A DNA stretch of 64,000 nucleotides. Origin: JADJLQ01 sp044227925. GTDB lineage: Bacteria; Bacteroidota; Bacteroidia; Chitinophagales; Saprospiraceae. The position numbers were made by a program, and so were the translations under genes. This document shows positions 55,687-64,000 of the stretch, piece after piece; position 1 is the stretch's first letter, and the number at the start of each line of letters is the position of its first letter. The notes under the pieces were generated by a model, which saw only the letters and a list, made by a program, of their open reading frames with translations, was not told the origin of the DNA and did not search any database. The DNA is taken from the NCBI GenBank assembly GCA_044227925.1, contig JBGAVW010000006.1:1-64000 (forward strand), in the 5' to 3' direction.

Positions 55687-56582
55687 GAGGTGGTACCAAA
55701 ATGAGGAATACTATATTTTTTAATTTTATCAAACAGGTATCCACCTGCAAAATAACTAAAACAAGCCCAGGCGATACCGGCGATAATATCGGCAATATAA
55801 TGGTATCGGCAGTACACCAACGAAAGCAGAATTCCTGGAACAAGGAAAATAATCCAATAAAAATAGGCTCTATATACTCGGAAAGCGGTAAATACTACCA
55901 TTAACAATATAGCAGTATGCATACTAGGGAAACAATCTAATTTACTCGGTTCCAATGCATGGATGAGGTTACGAATGGGGTCTGAAAGCCAGATACCATC
56001 CAGTGATTTTGTAAATTTATCTGCAAGGAAAAATTTTGGTCCTTTGACAGGAAAACAAAAATAACTAAGGAATGCCCCGTAATAACAAACAAAAAAAGTA
56101 AAAAGCATCCTTTCCAATTCCATAAATTTATTCCTTTTCATCAAGGTGTATAACAAGGGTAAGGGTAACGGAAAATACAAAAAATAAAAAATATACATGA
56201 TTTCGGTAAGCCAGACAGTACTATACTTTTCTATCTGCAAAGAAGGGTGAACTCCAAAGAAGGATTGATCCAATGCCGCCATCTGTGCATCATAATGGCT
56301 TGAATTAAAATAGTGAGATGTGAGCGATAGGGATGAAAACAAAAATAGCAACACTCCAATAGGATAAAAAGTCAGTACGGGTGTATAGAATTTATTTTTT
56401 GATTCTTTGTTTCTAAATACGATCATCCATATAATGAATAAAAAGGACATCAAATAGATTAGAATGATCCACCCGGAATTGGAAGCTAATTCTTTAAAAT
56501 AAATATAAAAACATGCCAATACAATTATGAATGCCAAATTTATCCAATCGAGAAGACTGAATACTTTAAACCACTTAAGCAT
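55683..56582 (-). CDS. PAP2-family lipid phosphatase/phosphotransferase
   Basis: 299 residues with about six to seven membrane helices. PAP2 motifs occur in order: FPVKGPKFFL (about 171-180, in the position of the first motif), CFPSMHTAI (about 210-218, second motif with catalytic His) and YCRYHYIADIIAG (about 258-270, third motif with Arg, His and Asp). The PSMH/YCRYHYIAD form is the one used by AUR1-like inositol phosphorylceramide synthases as well as phosphatases. In this operon it could attach a phospho-headgroup to ceramide, which is inference from context. Stop overlaps the CPBP start by 4 nt (ATGA). Confidence 0.85.
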   Translation of the reverse strand: MLKWFKVFSLLDWINLAFIIVLACFYIYFKELASNSGWIILIYLMSFLFIIWMIVFRNKESKNKFYTPVLTFYPIGVLLFLFSSLSLTSHYFNSSHYDAQMAALDQSFFGVHPSLQIEKYSTVWLTEIMYIFYFLYFPLPLPLLYTLMKRNKFMELERMLFTFFVCYYGAFLSYFCFPVKGPKFFLADKFTKSLDGIWLSDPIRNLIHALEPSKLDCFPSMHTAILLMVVFTAFRVYRAYFYWIIFLVPGILLSLVYCRYHYIADIIAGIAWACFSYFAGGYLFDKIKKYSIPHFGTTS

Positions 56583-56591
56583 TTTATACGA

Positions 56592-57719
56592 TTAACTAAG
56601 ATCTTTTTCAAAAATACGATACTTGCGGTATACTTTGCCACCGATGTGCAGGAGGGCATTATTCATTGGTGCATTATTTTCAAGTATCCAAGAAGCTTCT
56701 GCTCTTTTGATCCCCTTTTCTTTAGCAGTCAGTATATTGCGTACGTAAAAACAAACATCTATTCCAAGTTTGCGATATTCCTGAAGGGTGCCTAATGCAA
56801 GGACTCGTACTGTTTTTATTTTTTTTAAGCCAAATAAAATTTTAAATAGCCCCGTGGGTAACAATCTTCCTTTTTTGATGTTTTTCTGAATTTCGTTGAT
56901 ATTAGGTATTGTAATGGAAACACCTACCGGTTTTCCATCTTTTTCAGCAAAATAGATAAAGTCAGGGTCCACTATAGGTTTTAGATCTTTTGCTATTTGA
57001 TTTACTTCGCGCACAGTCATTGGGACAAAGCCGGTATTGGCTATCCAGGATTGGTTGTATATGGGTAAAAACAGATCTAACTCAGCTTTAAATTTTTTCA
57101 TATTTACTTTCCTGATGGAGTAGCCTCTGGCATTTAATCGTGCTTCCAGTTCTCTTCCAAATGGTATCCATTTTTCATCCATCTCATCAGGAATCAATTC
57201 GTAACAAAGCAAATCAATACTTTTTCTCAAGCCGTATTTTTCATAAAAATCATTGTAATATGAAAAATTATACGTATTCATTATAAAAGGAGATTCCTCA
57301 AAGTTATATATTAATGAACCTACTGTTTCATTGGTGGAAAAATTTGCCGGACCTATCATTTTGTTCATCCCCTGGTGGCGGATCCAAGAACTGGCTTTAT
57401 CCAATAAAACGGCGGCTACTTCATAATCATGTATCGTATCAAAGAAGCCAAAAAAACCTTCATTTTTTCCTGTAAACTTGATATGGTTGTTGTTTTTTAT
57501 TGCAGCAATTCTGCCTACAAGGCGACCATTTTTTTTTGCCAGAAAGTAGTCGGCAATACTATGCTCGAAAAAAGGTGATTTCTTTTTGTTTAGAAGGGCC
57601 TCTTGTTCCATATACATCATAGGCACATAATGAGGATCTTCCCTATAAATTTCATGGGGAAGGTCAATAAATTGGTCAAGTTCTTTTTTGGTTTTTACAA
57701 GTATTATTTCTATTGCCAA
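56592..57719 (-). CDS. GNAT-fold N-acyltransferase-like protein, possible ceramide synthase
   Basis: 375 residues. TTG start; an in-frame TAA lies two codons upstream and the next ATG would remove 33 residues of conserved-looking sequence. The first 130 and last 120 residues look like acetyltransferase-type folds: DYFLAKKNGRLVGRIAAIKNNNH near 60, IYFAEKDGKPVGVSITIPN near 253, and VLALGTLQEYRKLGIDVCFYVRNI near 305. This large protein family is common in Bacteroidota and is often left hypothetical. It lies 22 bp after the serine palmitoyltransferase-like gene. Bacterial ceramide synthase of Caulobacter is a GNAT-type protein, so N-acylation of sphinganine is a reasonable but unproven guess. Confidence 0.75.
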   Translation of the reverse strand: MAIEIILVKTKKELDQFIDLPHEIYREDPHYVPMMYMEQEALLNKKKSPFFEHSIADYFLAKKNGRLVGRIAAIKNNNHIKFTGKNEGFFGFFDTIHDYEVAAVLLDKASSWIRHQGMNKMIGPANFSTNETVGSLIYNFEESPFIMNTYNFSYYNDFYEKYGLRKSIDLLCYELIPDEMDEKWIPFGRELEARLNARGYSIRKVNMKKFKAELDLFLPIYNQSWIANTGFVPMTVREVNQIAKDLKPIVDPDFIYFAEKDGKPVGVSITIPNINEIQKNIKKGRLLPTGLFKILFGLKKIKTVRVLALGTLQEYRKLGIDVCFYVRNILTAKEKGIKRAEASWILENNAPMNNALLHIGGKVYRKYRIFEKDLS

Positions 57720-57741
57720 TGTATCTTAGGAATTGAAGTGG

Positions 57742-58953
57742 TTAAGAATTTGAAAGTATTAAATCAAAGACATTTAGTGCATGAGTTACCTCCCCAGGCT
57801 TTTCAATTATTGTATCCAATTGACATTTCGTATAGGTAGCCATGACAGTCATCCTGATTGAGGCCGAATCGGTTTTTACAGCAGGTGAAACAACCGGATT
57901 GGCAAATATCCCCTTTTCAAAAAGCCTTTGATTAAATTTAAATGTCAAGTCATTTTCACGGATGTAAATGGGAATTATTGGTGACTCCGTATGGGCGAGA
58001 GTAAATCCCAGCTGTTTCAGATGGGACGATAAGTATTCCGTATTTGCCCATAAGTTTTGTAATCGTTCCGGCTCTGATTCCATGATTTCCAAAGCTGCCA
58101 GGGCAGCCGCTGCTCCCGAAGGAGGAATACTCGCACTGAAAATCATAGGACGCGAGGTGTGTTTGATGTAGTTGATTATTTCTTTGGTAGAAGCAGCAAA
58201 TCCTCCTACCGATGCAAGTGACTTACTAAATGTACTCATGATGATATCCACTTCGCTGTTAAGATTAAAGTGATCAGCAGTGCCTCTGCCATGATCCCCC
58301 AGTACTCCAAATGCATGCGCATCATCTACCATGACCATTGAATTGTATTTTTGGGAAAGCATGGTTATTTCAGGCAAATTACAAATATCACCCTCCATAC
58401 TGAATATACCATCTACAACAATCATTTTTACCTGGTCGTAAGGAAGACCGGATACTATTTTGGCTAAGTCATCCATGTCGTTGTGCCTGAATTTGAGCAC
58501 CCTGGAAAATGAGAGCCGGCTACCTTCGATAATAGAAGCGTGGTTTAATTCATCAAGAATCAATATTCCAGTGCGTCCTGTAAGAGCTGAAAGGATTCCT
58601 AGGTTAGTTTGAAAGCCGGTGGTAAATACGAGAGCTGCCTCTTTTCTGACAAAGCGGGCAATTTTTTCTTCCAACTCAATATGTAATTTGGATGTCCCGT
58701 TTAAAAAAAGGGAACCTGAACAACTGGTACCGTATTGATCAATTGCTTTTTTAGCCGATTCTTTTACTTTTGGATGATTGGTTAAACCGAGATAAGAATT
58801 AGAACCAAACATTAATATTTTCCTTCCATCGATAATTACTTCTGTATCATTTGCTTCTTCAATTGGTCTGAAGTAGGGATATACTCCGGCTTTTTTTAAA
58901 TCATCCGGTGTATTGAAAGATGCTATTTTGTCTATTAAATTTTGTGGTATCAT
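57742..58953 (-). CDS. Serine palmitoyltransferase-like PLP enzyme
   Basis: 403 residues of the alpha-oxoamine synthase family (Spt, Kbl, BioF, HemA). PLP residues: Lys244 (TFSKSLAS), Asp210 and His213 (VDDAHAFG), and His138 (ELNHASI) stacking on the ring. YPYFRPIEE at 25-33 and the lack of Kbl-type features fit Bacteroidota serine palmitoyltransferase, which condenses serine with an acyl-CoA to 3-ketosphinganine. It is a cytoplasmic homodimer and begins a five-gene operon whose later members (GNAT, PAP2, SDR) fit ceramide synthesis. 2-Amino-3-ketobutyrate CoA ligase is the main alternative; no threonine dehydrogenase gene adjoins it. Confidence 0.85.
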   Translation of the reverse strand: MIPQNLIDKIASFNTPDDLKKAGVYPYFRPIEEANDTEVIIDGRKILMFGSNSYLGLTNHPKVKESAKKAIDQYGTSCSGSLFLNGTSKLHIELEEKIARFVRKEAALVFTTGFQTNLGILSALTGRTGILILDELNHASIIEGSRLSFSRVLKFRHNDMDDLAKIVSGLPYDQVKMIVVDGIFSMEGDICNLPEITMLSQKYNSMVMVDDAHAFGVLGDHGRGTADHFNLNSEVDIIMSTFSKSLASVGGFAASTKEIINYIKHTSRPMIFSASIPPSGAAAALAALEIMESEPERLQNLWANTEYLSSHLKQLGFTLAHTESPIIPIYIRENDLTFKFNQRLFEKGIFANPVVSPAVKTDSASIRMTVMATYTKCQLDTIIEKPGEVTHALNVFDLILSNS

Positions 58954-59085
58954 GTTTTATTTTAATAGAATAAAGCAGAAGTCCTTAGACAAAGCATGAT
59001 AAGGTGAGAGAGGAAAAGTTATATCACCGTTCGTACTAAGATTATTCCAGCTCCTAAATTAAAATAAAATCTCTGACTCTTTTGG

Positions 59086-59511
59086 CTAGTTTAGTATTAA
59101 TTTTAAAATAGCCTGACGGTAGCCATCCAGTCCCTGGCCAACAATACTATGGACACAGTATGGTTTGATATACGAATGGTGTCTAAAACTTTCCCGTTGG
59201 TAAATGTCCGAAATATGCACTTCAACACAAGGTAATTTGATGGCAGCCAGACAATCCCCGATGGCAATCGAGGTATGAGTATATGCAGCGGGATTAAATA
59301 CCAGCCCATCGCTATTTCCAAAGCCTATCTCCTGGAGATGGTCTAGTATAGCTCCTTCATGATTTGACTGAAAATACTGCAAGTCAACTGCAGGAAACAT
59401 CAATTTGAGTTCTTCAAAATAGTCTAAAAATGATTTGGTCCCATAAATCTCAGGTTCTCTTTTTCCCAGTAGGTTTAGATTTGGGCCGTTTATAATCCAG
59501 ATTTTCTTCAT
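59086..59511 (-). CDS. aroQ: Type II 3-dehydroquinate dehydratase
   Basis: 141 residues, normal for the dodecameric type II enzyme, which removes water from 3-dehydroquinate in the shikimate pathway. Motifs: IINGPNLNLLGKREPEIYG with Arg18 and the catalytic Tyr23, FNPAAYTHTSIAIGD around 72-86 with conserved Asn and His, and EVHISDIYQRESFRHHSY around 97-114 with the catalytic His. Other aro genes are absent from the window. It lies 91 bp after recQ and 132 bp before the Spt-like gene, all on the same strand. Confidence 0.96.
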   Translation of the reverse strand: MKKIWIINGPNLNLLGKREPEIYGTKSFLDYFEELKLMFPAVDLQYFQSNHEGAILDHLQEIGFGNSDGLVFNPAAYTHTSIAIGDCLAAIKLPCVEVHISDIYQRESFRHHSYIKPYCVHSIVGQGLDGYRQAILKLILN

Positions 59512-59602
59512 ACAAGTCAGGAAACAGAAGTTGGAAACTTGGAAGTTAGAAGTTAAAGAAGGGCGACCTTTTGACTTCTACTTTTCCCACTTCGGACATT
59601 CG

Positions 59603-61888
59603 TCACATGGCCATTTCGGATAAAAATTTAAGTCTTACTAATTTTATTTCTTCAATGGTAATATCTTCTTCTTTCAGTTTCTTAAATGCTTTTTCCGGGT
59701 CGTCACTGTCGGCGGTCATAAAATAATCATAGATTTCATCCTGAATACTTTCGTCTACATTGTCTTCAAGATAATAATCGAGATTGAGCTTAGTGCCGGA
59801 AGAAACTATGATATCCATTTCATCCATTAGTTCATCCATTTTTAATTGTGCTGTCCTGGCAATATCTTCCAGCGGCATTTTACGGTCAACAGATTGAATG
59901 ATGGCTACTTTAGTCTTTGATTTATCGGCAATTTGCTTTATTTGTATATCATCTGGACGGTCTATTTCGTTTTCCTCTACATATTTAGCTATGACTTCAA
60001 CAAATTTTTTTCCGTAGCGCTGGGCTTTACTTGCATTTACCCCATTCACTTTGGTAAGGTCATCCAGTGTGATTGGATATTGAGTAGCCATATCTTGTAA
60101 AGAGGTGTCCTGAAATATCACATAGGGGGGGACTTTTAATTGCTTGGCCATTTGCTTTCGCATATCATCCAGCATTTTATACAGTGTCTGGTCCAGTGCG
60201 ACTACCCTGGCCTCTGCTTCTTCCTCATCTGCTTCAGCCAATGCTTCGAAATTAGTGTTGATGGCAATTTTAAGAGAAGTAGGTTTAGATATAAATTTCT
60301 TTCCGGCTTCAGTTAGTTTGAGTACCCCATATTGTTCTATGTCTTTTGAAATAAGTCCATTCAGTATACCTTGTCTCATGATGGAATGCCAGAATATGGC
60401 TTCTTTGTCAGCTCCTTTGCCAAACAAATCGTATTCATCAAAGCCAAAATCCTTTATTTCTTTAGTGGCTTTACCGGTGATGAATTCTACCATAAGACTC
60501 ACCAGGTAATTTTCTTTTGTTTGCTGTATAGCCTGCAAAGCCAGTCTCATTTCATTTTTTACTTCTATCCTTTCTTTTGGATGCCGGCAATTATCACACA
60601 TTTTGTGGCAATCTTTATCTTCGAAGTTTTCACCAAAATAGTTCAGCAGAAATACTCTTCGGCAAGCCGCGGTTTCGGAAAATGCCACTACTTCATCCAG
60701 CAGATGTGCACCCATATCCCGCTCGGCAGCATCTTTGTCCCGTAAAAATTTTTCAAGATTAACTATATCGCGGGCTGAATAAAATGCGACACACCGGCCT
60801 TCCAACCCATCCCTTCCTGCTCTACCGGTCTCCTGATAATAATTTTCTATACTCTTTGGTATATCATAGTGGATTACAAATCGTACATCGGGCTTGTCTA
60901 TACCCATACCAAATGCTATGGTAGCACAAATCACATCGATTTCCTGCATCAAAAAATCGTCCTGGATTTTTCCCCTGAGTTTGGTATCCAGGCCGGCATG
61001 ATACGGGGCAGCCTTTATTCCATTTACTTCCAGCGTCGTGGCCAACTCTTCTGTGGATTTACGGGACTGCACATATACTATTCCGGAAGCCCCGGGTTGG
61101 GTACGGAATATCTGTATGATTTCTTTAATGGTCTGAGCTTTATTTACCTTTGGCCTGATTTCGTAATAGAGGTTAGTTCTGTTAAAAGAAGATTTGAATA
61201 CTCCTGGTTCTTTCATGTCCAGTGTTTTCACTATGTCCGATTGGACCTTGGGAGTTGCAGTGGCGGTTAATGCCATTACAGGTACAGAATGTCCCAAAGA
61301 ATCGATCATTTCACGTATACGACGGTATTCGGGTCTGAAATCGTGACCCCATTCAGAAATACAATGTGCTTCGTCTACTGCAATGAGTGATACTTTAACC
61401 CCTCTAAGGAATTCAAGATTTTCATCTTTAGTCAAAGTCTCCGGTGCCACATAAAGAAGTTTAGTATGCTTTTGGGTAATCGCGTCCTTTACAGCTTTTA
61501 TTTGCGTTCTTGTTAATGATGAGTTAAGGAAATGTGCAATCTCGTCTCCCTGGCTGTAACCACGAATAGCATCTACCTGATTTTTCATAAGAGCTATCAA
61601 CGGGGAAATAATGATTGCTGTTCCTTCCAACATCAGGGCAGGCAATTGATAGCACATTGATTTTCCACCTCCCGTAGGCATGATTACAAAAGTATCCCTG
61701 CCTGCAAGCACACTTTGAATTATTTCTTCCTGTTCCCCTTTGAACTGATCAAAGCCAAAATATTTTTGAAGTGCTCCTTGAAGCTCCTTAGAAGTGTAAT
61801 TGGAGGAAGGAATGACAACAGAGGTAGCTGTTGGTTTTACTGATTTGGTTTTTTTTGCCGTTTTCTTTTCCACGGTGATTTCACTCAT
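59603..61888 (-). CDS. recQ: RecQ-family ATP-dependent DNA helicase
   Basis: 761 residues. 3'-5' helicase for recombination and repair. Q-motif FGFDQFKGEQEEII (45-58), Walker A PTGGGKS (71-77), DEAH box (172-175) in the RecQ motif VDEAHCISEWGHDFRPEY, helicase C motif VRFVIHYDIPKSIENYYQETGRAGRDG, zinc-binding Cys cluster (CRRVFLLNYFGEN...CHKMCDNC, about 413-440), winged helix and an HRDC domain (about 550-625). The 30-residue Lys/Thr-rich N-terminus and an about 125-residue tail after HRDC are longer than E. coli RecQ, as usual in Bacteroidota. Confidence 0.96.
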   Translation of the reverse strand: MSEITVEKKTAKKTKSVKPTATSVVIPSSNYTSKELQGALQKYFGFDQFKGEQEEIIQSVLAGRDTFVIMPTGGGKSMCYQLPALMLEGTAIIISPLIALMKNQVDAIRGYSQGDEIAHFLNSSLTRTQIKAVKDAITQKHTKLLYVAPETLTKDENLEFLRGVKVSLIAVDEAHCISEWGHDFRPEYRRIREMIDSLGHSVPVMALTATATPKVQSDIVKTLDMKEPGVFKSSFNRTNLYYEIRPKVNKAQTIKEIIQIFRTQPGASGIVYVQSRKSTEELATTLEVNGIKAAPYHAGLDTKLRGKIQDDFLMQEIDVICATIAFGMGIDKPDVRFVIHYDIPKSIENYYQETGRAGRDGLEGRCVAFYSARDIVNLEKFLRDKDAAERDMGAHLLDEVVAFSETAACRRVFLLNYFGENFEDKDCHKMCDNCRHPKERIEVKNEMRLALQAIQQTKENYLVSLMVEFITGKATKEIKDFGFDEYDLFGKGADKEAIFWHSIMRQGILNGLISKDIEQYGVLKLTEAGKKFISKPTSLKIAINTNFEALAEADEEEAEARVVALDQTLYKMLDDMRKQMAKQLKVPPYVIFQDTSLQDMATQYPITLDDLTKVNGVNASKAQRYGKKFVEVIAKYVEENEIDRPDDIQIKQIADKSKTKVAIIQSVDRKMPLEDIARTAQLKMDELMDEMDIIVSSGTKLNLDYYLEDNVDESIQDEIYDYFMTADSDDPEKAFKKLKEEDITIEEIKLVRLKFLSEMAM

Positions 61889-62035
61889 GACATCTGTTAA
61901 TTTACGAATATTTATTTATAATGAAATCTTTTATTTTAGCTCAAACATTCATTTTGATCGTAGAGAGTCAATCCAAAACGAATGTGTACCTTAGAGCTTT
62001 TAAAAAGGGAGCCGAAATTACAAAATTTTATTTAA

Positions 62036-62998
62036 TTGAAAAAGTCCTTATTAGATATCGCTCGTGAATGCATAGAAATAGAACAAAATGCGCTTTTTTC
62101 ATTGACAAAACATTTAGATAATAACCTTGAAAATTCTGTTAAAAGTATAATTTCAAATCAATCCAGGGTGGTGGTCACAGGGATAGGTAAAAGTGCATTG
62201 ATAGGACATAAGATAGTGGCTACCATGAATAGCACGGGCACCAGTGCAGTATTTTTACATGCTGCGGATGCCTTGCACGGTGACATTGGTATGCTCGATA
62301 AAAATGATCACCTCTGTTGCATTTCTAAAAGTGGTGAGACGGAAGAGATTAAATTATTATTGCCCATTGTAAAATCAATAGGCTGTAAAATCATTTCTAT
62401 TACAGCCAATAAAAAATCTTACCTGGCCAGGCAATCAGATTATGTATTATTTACGCCTGTTGAATTGGAAGCAGATCCAAATAATCTTGCACCCACTGCA
62501 AGCACAGCTGCACAAATGGCAATGGGCGATGCTTTGGCCATCTGTCTCATGTACGAACGAGGTTTTACTGCAGCGGATTTTGCAAAATTTCATCCAGCCG
62601 GATCATTGGGCAAACAATTATACCTTCATGTGTATGATGTATACCCAATGCATGGCCGACCCGAAAATAAGCCACATGATAAACTAAATGCAGTGATCCT
62701 CACCATGTCAAAAAACAGATTAGGGGCAACGGTCATCACCGATGCTGACGGAAAAATAGCAGGTATCATCACTGATGGTGATTTGCGACGGATGCTCGAA
62801 AAGACAGAGGATTTCAGTAAGTTAAAAGCCAGTGACATTATGAATGCTGCACCAAAAACCATAGAAACAGATGCCCTGGCTATAGATGCCCTGGAACTTA
62901 TGCGCAAAAACAATATCAGTCAATTAGCAGTGACTCAGGCTGGAAGGTATATGGGTATGATACATTTACATGATCTGGTTAAAGAAGGATTGATTTGA
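62036..62998 (+). CDS. kdsD: D-arabinose 5-phosphate isomerase
   Basis: 320 residues from a TTG start, which directly follows an in-frame TAA; the next ATG (62225) would remove the beginning of the SIS domain. SIS domain (about 35-175) with VVVTGIGKSALIGHKI, HAADALHGDIGML and SKSGETEEI, then two CBS domains (about 205-320; GATVITDADGKIAGIITDGDLRRML, KNNISQLAV). KdsD/KpsF converts ribulose 5-phosphate to arabinose 5-phosphate, the first step to Kdo of lipopolysaccharide. Housekeeping form; no capsule genes are near. Confidence 0.95.
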   Translation: MKKSLLDIARECIEIEQNALFSLTKHLDNNLENSVKSIISNQSRVVVTGIGKSALIGHKIVATMNSTGTSAVFLHAADALHGDIGMLDKNDHLCCISKSGETEEIKLLLPIVKSIGCKIISITANKKSYLARQSDYVLFTPVELEADPNNLAPTASTAAQMAMGDALAICLMYERGFTAADFAKFHPAGSLGKQLYLHVYDVYPMHGRPENKPHDKLNAVILTMSKNRLGATVITDADGKIAGIITDGDLRRMLEKTEDFSKLKASDIMNAAPKTIETDALAIDALELMRKNNISQLAVTQAGRYMGMIHLHDLVKEGLI

Positions 62999-63046
62999 GT
63001 TTTATCTGATTTCTCTAATTCAACCGATTTTTAGTATTTATCACCG

Positions 63047-63054
63047 TACCTTTG
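63047..63054 (+). promoter_or_regulatory. -7 box TACCTTTG of the exported hypothetical gene
   Basis: Exact TAnnTTTG match ending nine bases before the GTG at 63064. It overlaps a TTG at 63052, an alternative start that would therefore not be transcribed. Confidence 0.5.
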
Positions 63055-63063
63055 TGGTTTACC

Positions 63064-63615
63064 GTGATACTTCGATTTATACATATATTCTTATTTGTTT
63101 ATGGTGTGATTTCCAGTAAGGCCCAGATTAGTTTTACACGGGATTTTTCCAATAAGCTCCATGAAGCAGGGGCTAAAATTACAATTGCTGATGATAATTG
63201 GTTTAAAGTAACCTTGTGTGAAAATGGTAAAATGCAGTATGACCTTTGTGTTGAATCGCAGCGGGATTCGGCAGAAATTAAATACATAATTTATCCTGAT
63301 AATGATCGGACCAAAATACTATTTCCGGAAGTTCATTTTGTTAGTAAAATAGCCAATATAGCTGTAAATGACGATACTCATTGGATCAGGACTAAGTCTT
63401 TCTCACAGCGTATTATAGAAGATTCGTTGCATGCAGACTGGGCTGGTGAGCTTAGCTTTTATCCCAAGAAAACACTGACGGATAAAAAATATGCCAAAGC
63501 TTTTGCATTGTATAAACAAGACTACGGCATGATCTATGCCATTCTGTTTTATAATTTTGAGTTTACCCATTTTAATGAGCAACTCCATTCCATTACATTT
63601 ATAAAAAACTATTAG
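63064..63615 (+). CDS. Hypothetical exported protein
   Basis: 183 residues from GTG 63064; an in-frame TTG at 63052 lies inside the promoter box and is rejected. Signal peptide MILRFIHIFLFVYGVISSKAQ, cleaved before ISF. The mature protein (FTRDFSNKLHEAGAKI, then CENGKMQYDLCVESQ with two Cys seven residues apart, IKYIIYPDNDRTKILFPEV, and a C-terminal YAILFYNFEFTHFNEQLHSI) is mixed alpha/beta. No family was recognised. It lies 9 bp before the DUF4286 gene and probably shares its transcript. Confidence 0.65.
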   Translation: MILRFIHIFLFVYGVISSKAQISFTRDFSNKLHEAGAKITIADDNWFKVTLCENGKMQYDLCVESQRDSAEIKYIIYPDNDRTKILFPEVHFVSKIANIAVNDDTHWIRTKSFSQRIIEDSLHADWAGELSFYPKKTLTDKKYAKAFALYKQDYGMIYAILFYNFEFTHFNEQLHSITFIKNY

Positions 63616-63624
63616 ATTCAGCAA

Positions 63625-63957
63625 ATGTTTGTATACAATGTGACATTGAATATGGAGCCCATCATTGAGGCTGAAGCCGTAATCTGGATGGAAAATGTTT
63701 TCATACCGTTAGTGATGAAACGAGGCTCTTTTCATGAGTTTCAGGTATGTAAATTGAAATTTATAGATCAGGAAAATCCGGCATATGCCATACAGTTTTA
63801 TTGCTCAAATGAAGAAGATAAAGGGTTTATATTAAATGATGGCCAATCTAAGTATATTGATAAGGTATTTGAGACCTGGGGATTGCAGGTGATGCCTTTT
63901 GCTACCGTAATGGATATCATCAAACCTGCTTATCTTTCATTTATTCATCAGAATTAA
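63625..63957 (+). CDS. DUF4286-family protein
   Basis: 110 residues. Matches the small DUF4286 family of Bacteroidota: MFVYNVTLNMEPIIEAEAVIWMEN at the start, FQVCKLKFIDQENPAYAIQFYCSNEED in the middle, and FETWGLQVMPFATVMDII at the end. The predicted fold is a ferredoxin-like alpha/beta sandwich in the cytoplasm. Its function is not known. It is cotranscribed with the exported hypothetical protein upstream (9 bp). Confidence 0.8.
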   Translation: MFVYNVTLNMEPIIEAEAVIWMENVFIPLVMKRGSFHEFQVCKLKFIDQENPAYAIQFYCSNEEDKGFILNDGQSKYIDKVFETWGLQVMPFATVMDIIKPAYLSFIHQN

Positions 63958-64000
63958 AACCATTTAAGAATAATAAAATACATATTTGTGCATTACTTTG

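Noticed and set aside
59516..59600. Repeated GGAAACTTGGAAGTTAGAAG-like DNA with a weak dyad between recQ and aroQ
   Set aside because: Short, imperfect and low in complexity; not enough for a mobile element or terminator call.

Overview
This AT-rich, gene-dense window comes from a chromosome of a Bacteroidota bacterium, most likely of the Saprospiria/Saprospiraceae type; that is inference from gene content, since there is no rRNA. The evidence is a SusC/SusD pair, a secreted hydrolase with a type IX secretion (T9SS) sorting domain, the gliding gene gldC, the Bacteroidota -7 promoter box TAnnTTTG ahead of at least ten genes, several TTG starts, and envelope proteins with CarboxypepD_reg or IPT/TIG folds. 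No tRNA, rRNA, CRISPR array, prophage or insertion sequence was seen.

Layout. 1-5.8 kb: membrane-anchored amidase, diheme cytochrome c, TPR sensor kinase with a NarL-type regulator (a 22-bp perfect palindrome sits in front of the kinase), then a decayed adenylate cyclase remnant. 5.9-12 kb: SusD and SusC, divergent from a T9SS-exported alpha/beta hydrolase. 12-19.2 kb: sucB, valS, a nucleoside phosphorylase, and an operon of DoxX-like protein, VanX-type dipeptidase and ArsC/Spx-like protein. 19.3-27 kb: LytS/LytT-type two-component system with a beta-propeller sensor, a tandem pair of duplicated lipoproteins, altronate dehydratase (uxaA), and an NAD(P)-binding protein. 27.5-33.5 kb: gldC, a rhodanese lipoprotein, a YfiT/DinB protein, a UPF0173 hydrolase, a small cytochrome c, tyrS, and an FtsX-like permease coupled to an HExxH protein. 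33.4-37.4 kb: sugar-isomerase-like protein and a PVC-type propeller/HEAT/cytochrome protein.

37.7-42.2 kb is the least explained part. A class III nucleotide cyclase, fused through one membrane segment to a probable periplasmic CarboxypepD_reg domain, is divergent from a three-gene operon (CarboxypepD_reg/coiled-coil protein, IPT/TIG lipoprotein, outer-membrane barrel). 43-47.9 kb holds a Planctomycetes-style cytochrome operon (DUF1587/1595/1592/1588/1585; DUF1552; membrane + cytochrome + leucine-rich tail). 47.9-54 kb is sugar metabolism: zinc alcohol dehydrogenase, Gfo/Idh/MocA oxidoreductase, sodium:solute symporter, GH1 beta-glucosidase. 54-59 kb is a five-gene minus-strand operon (serine palmitoyltransferase-like enzyme, GNAT-type acyltransferase, PAP2 enzyme, CPBP protease, SDR reductase) that reads as a sphingolipid/ceramide pathway. 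59-64 kb: aroQ, recQ, kdsD, a hypothetical exported protein and a DUF4286 protein.

Several convergent neighbours share their stop codons (4-nt overlaps at 12021, 33447 and 53975; 17 nt at 15981), leaving no room for separate terminators.
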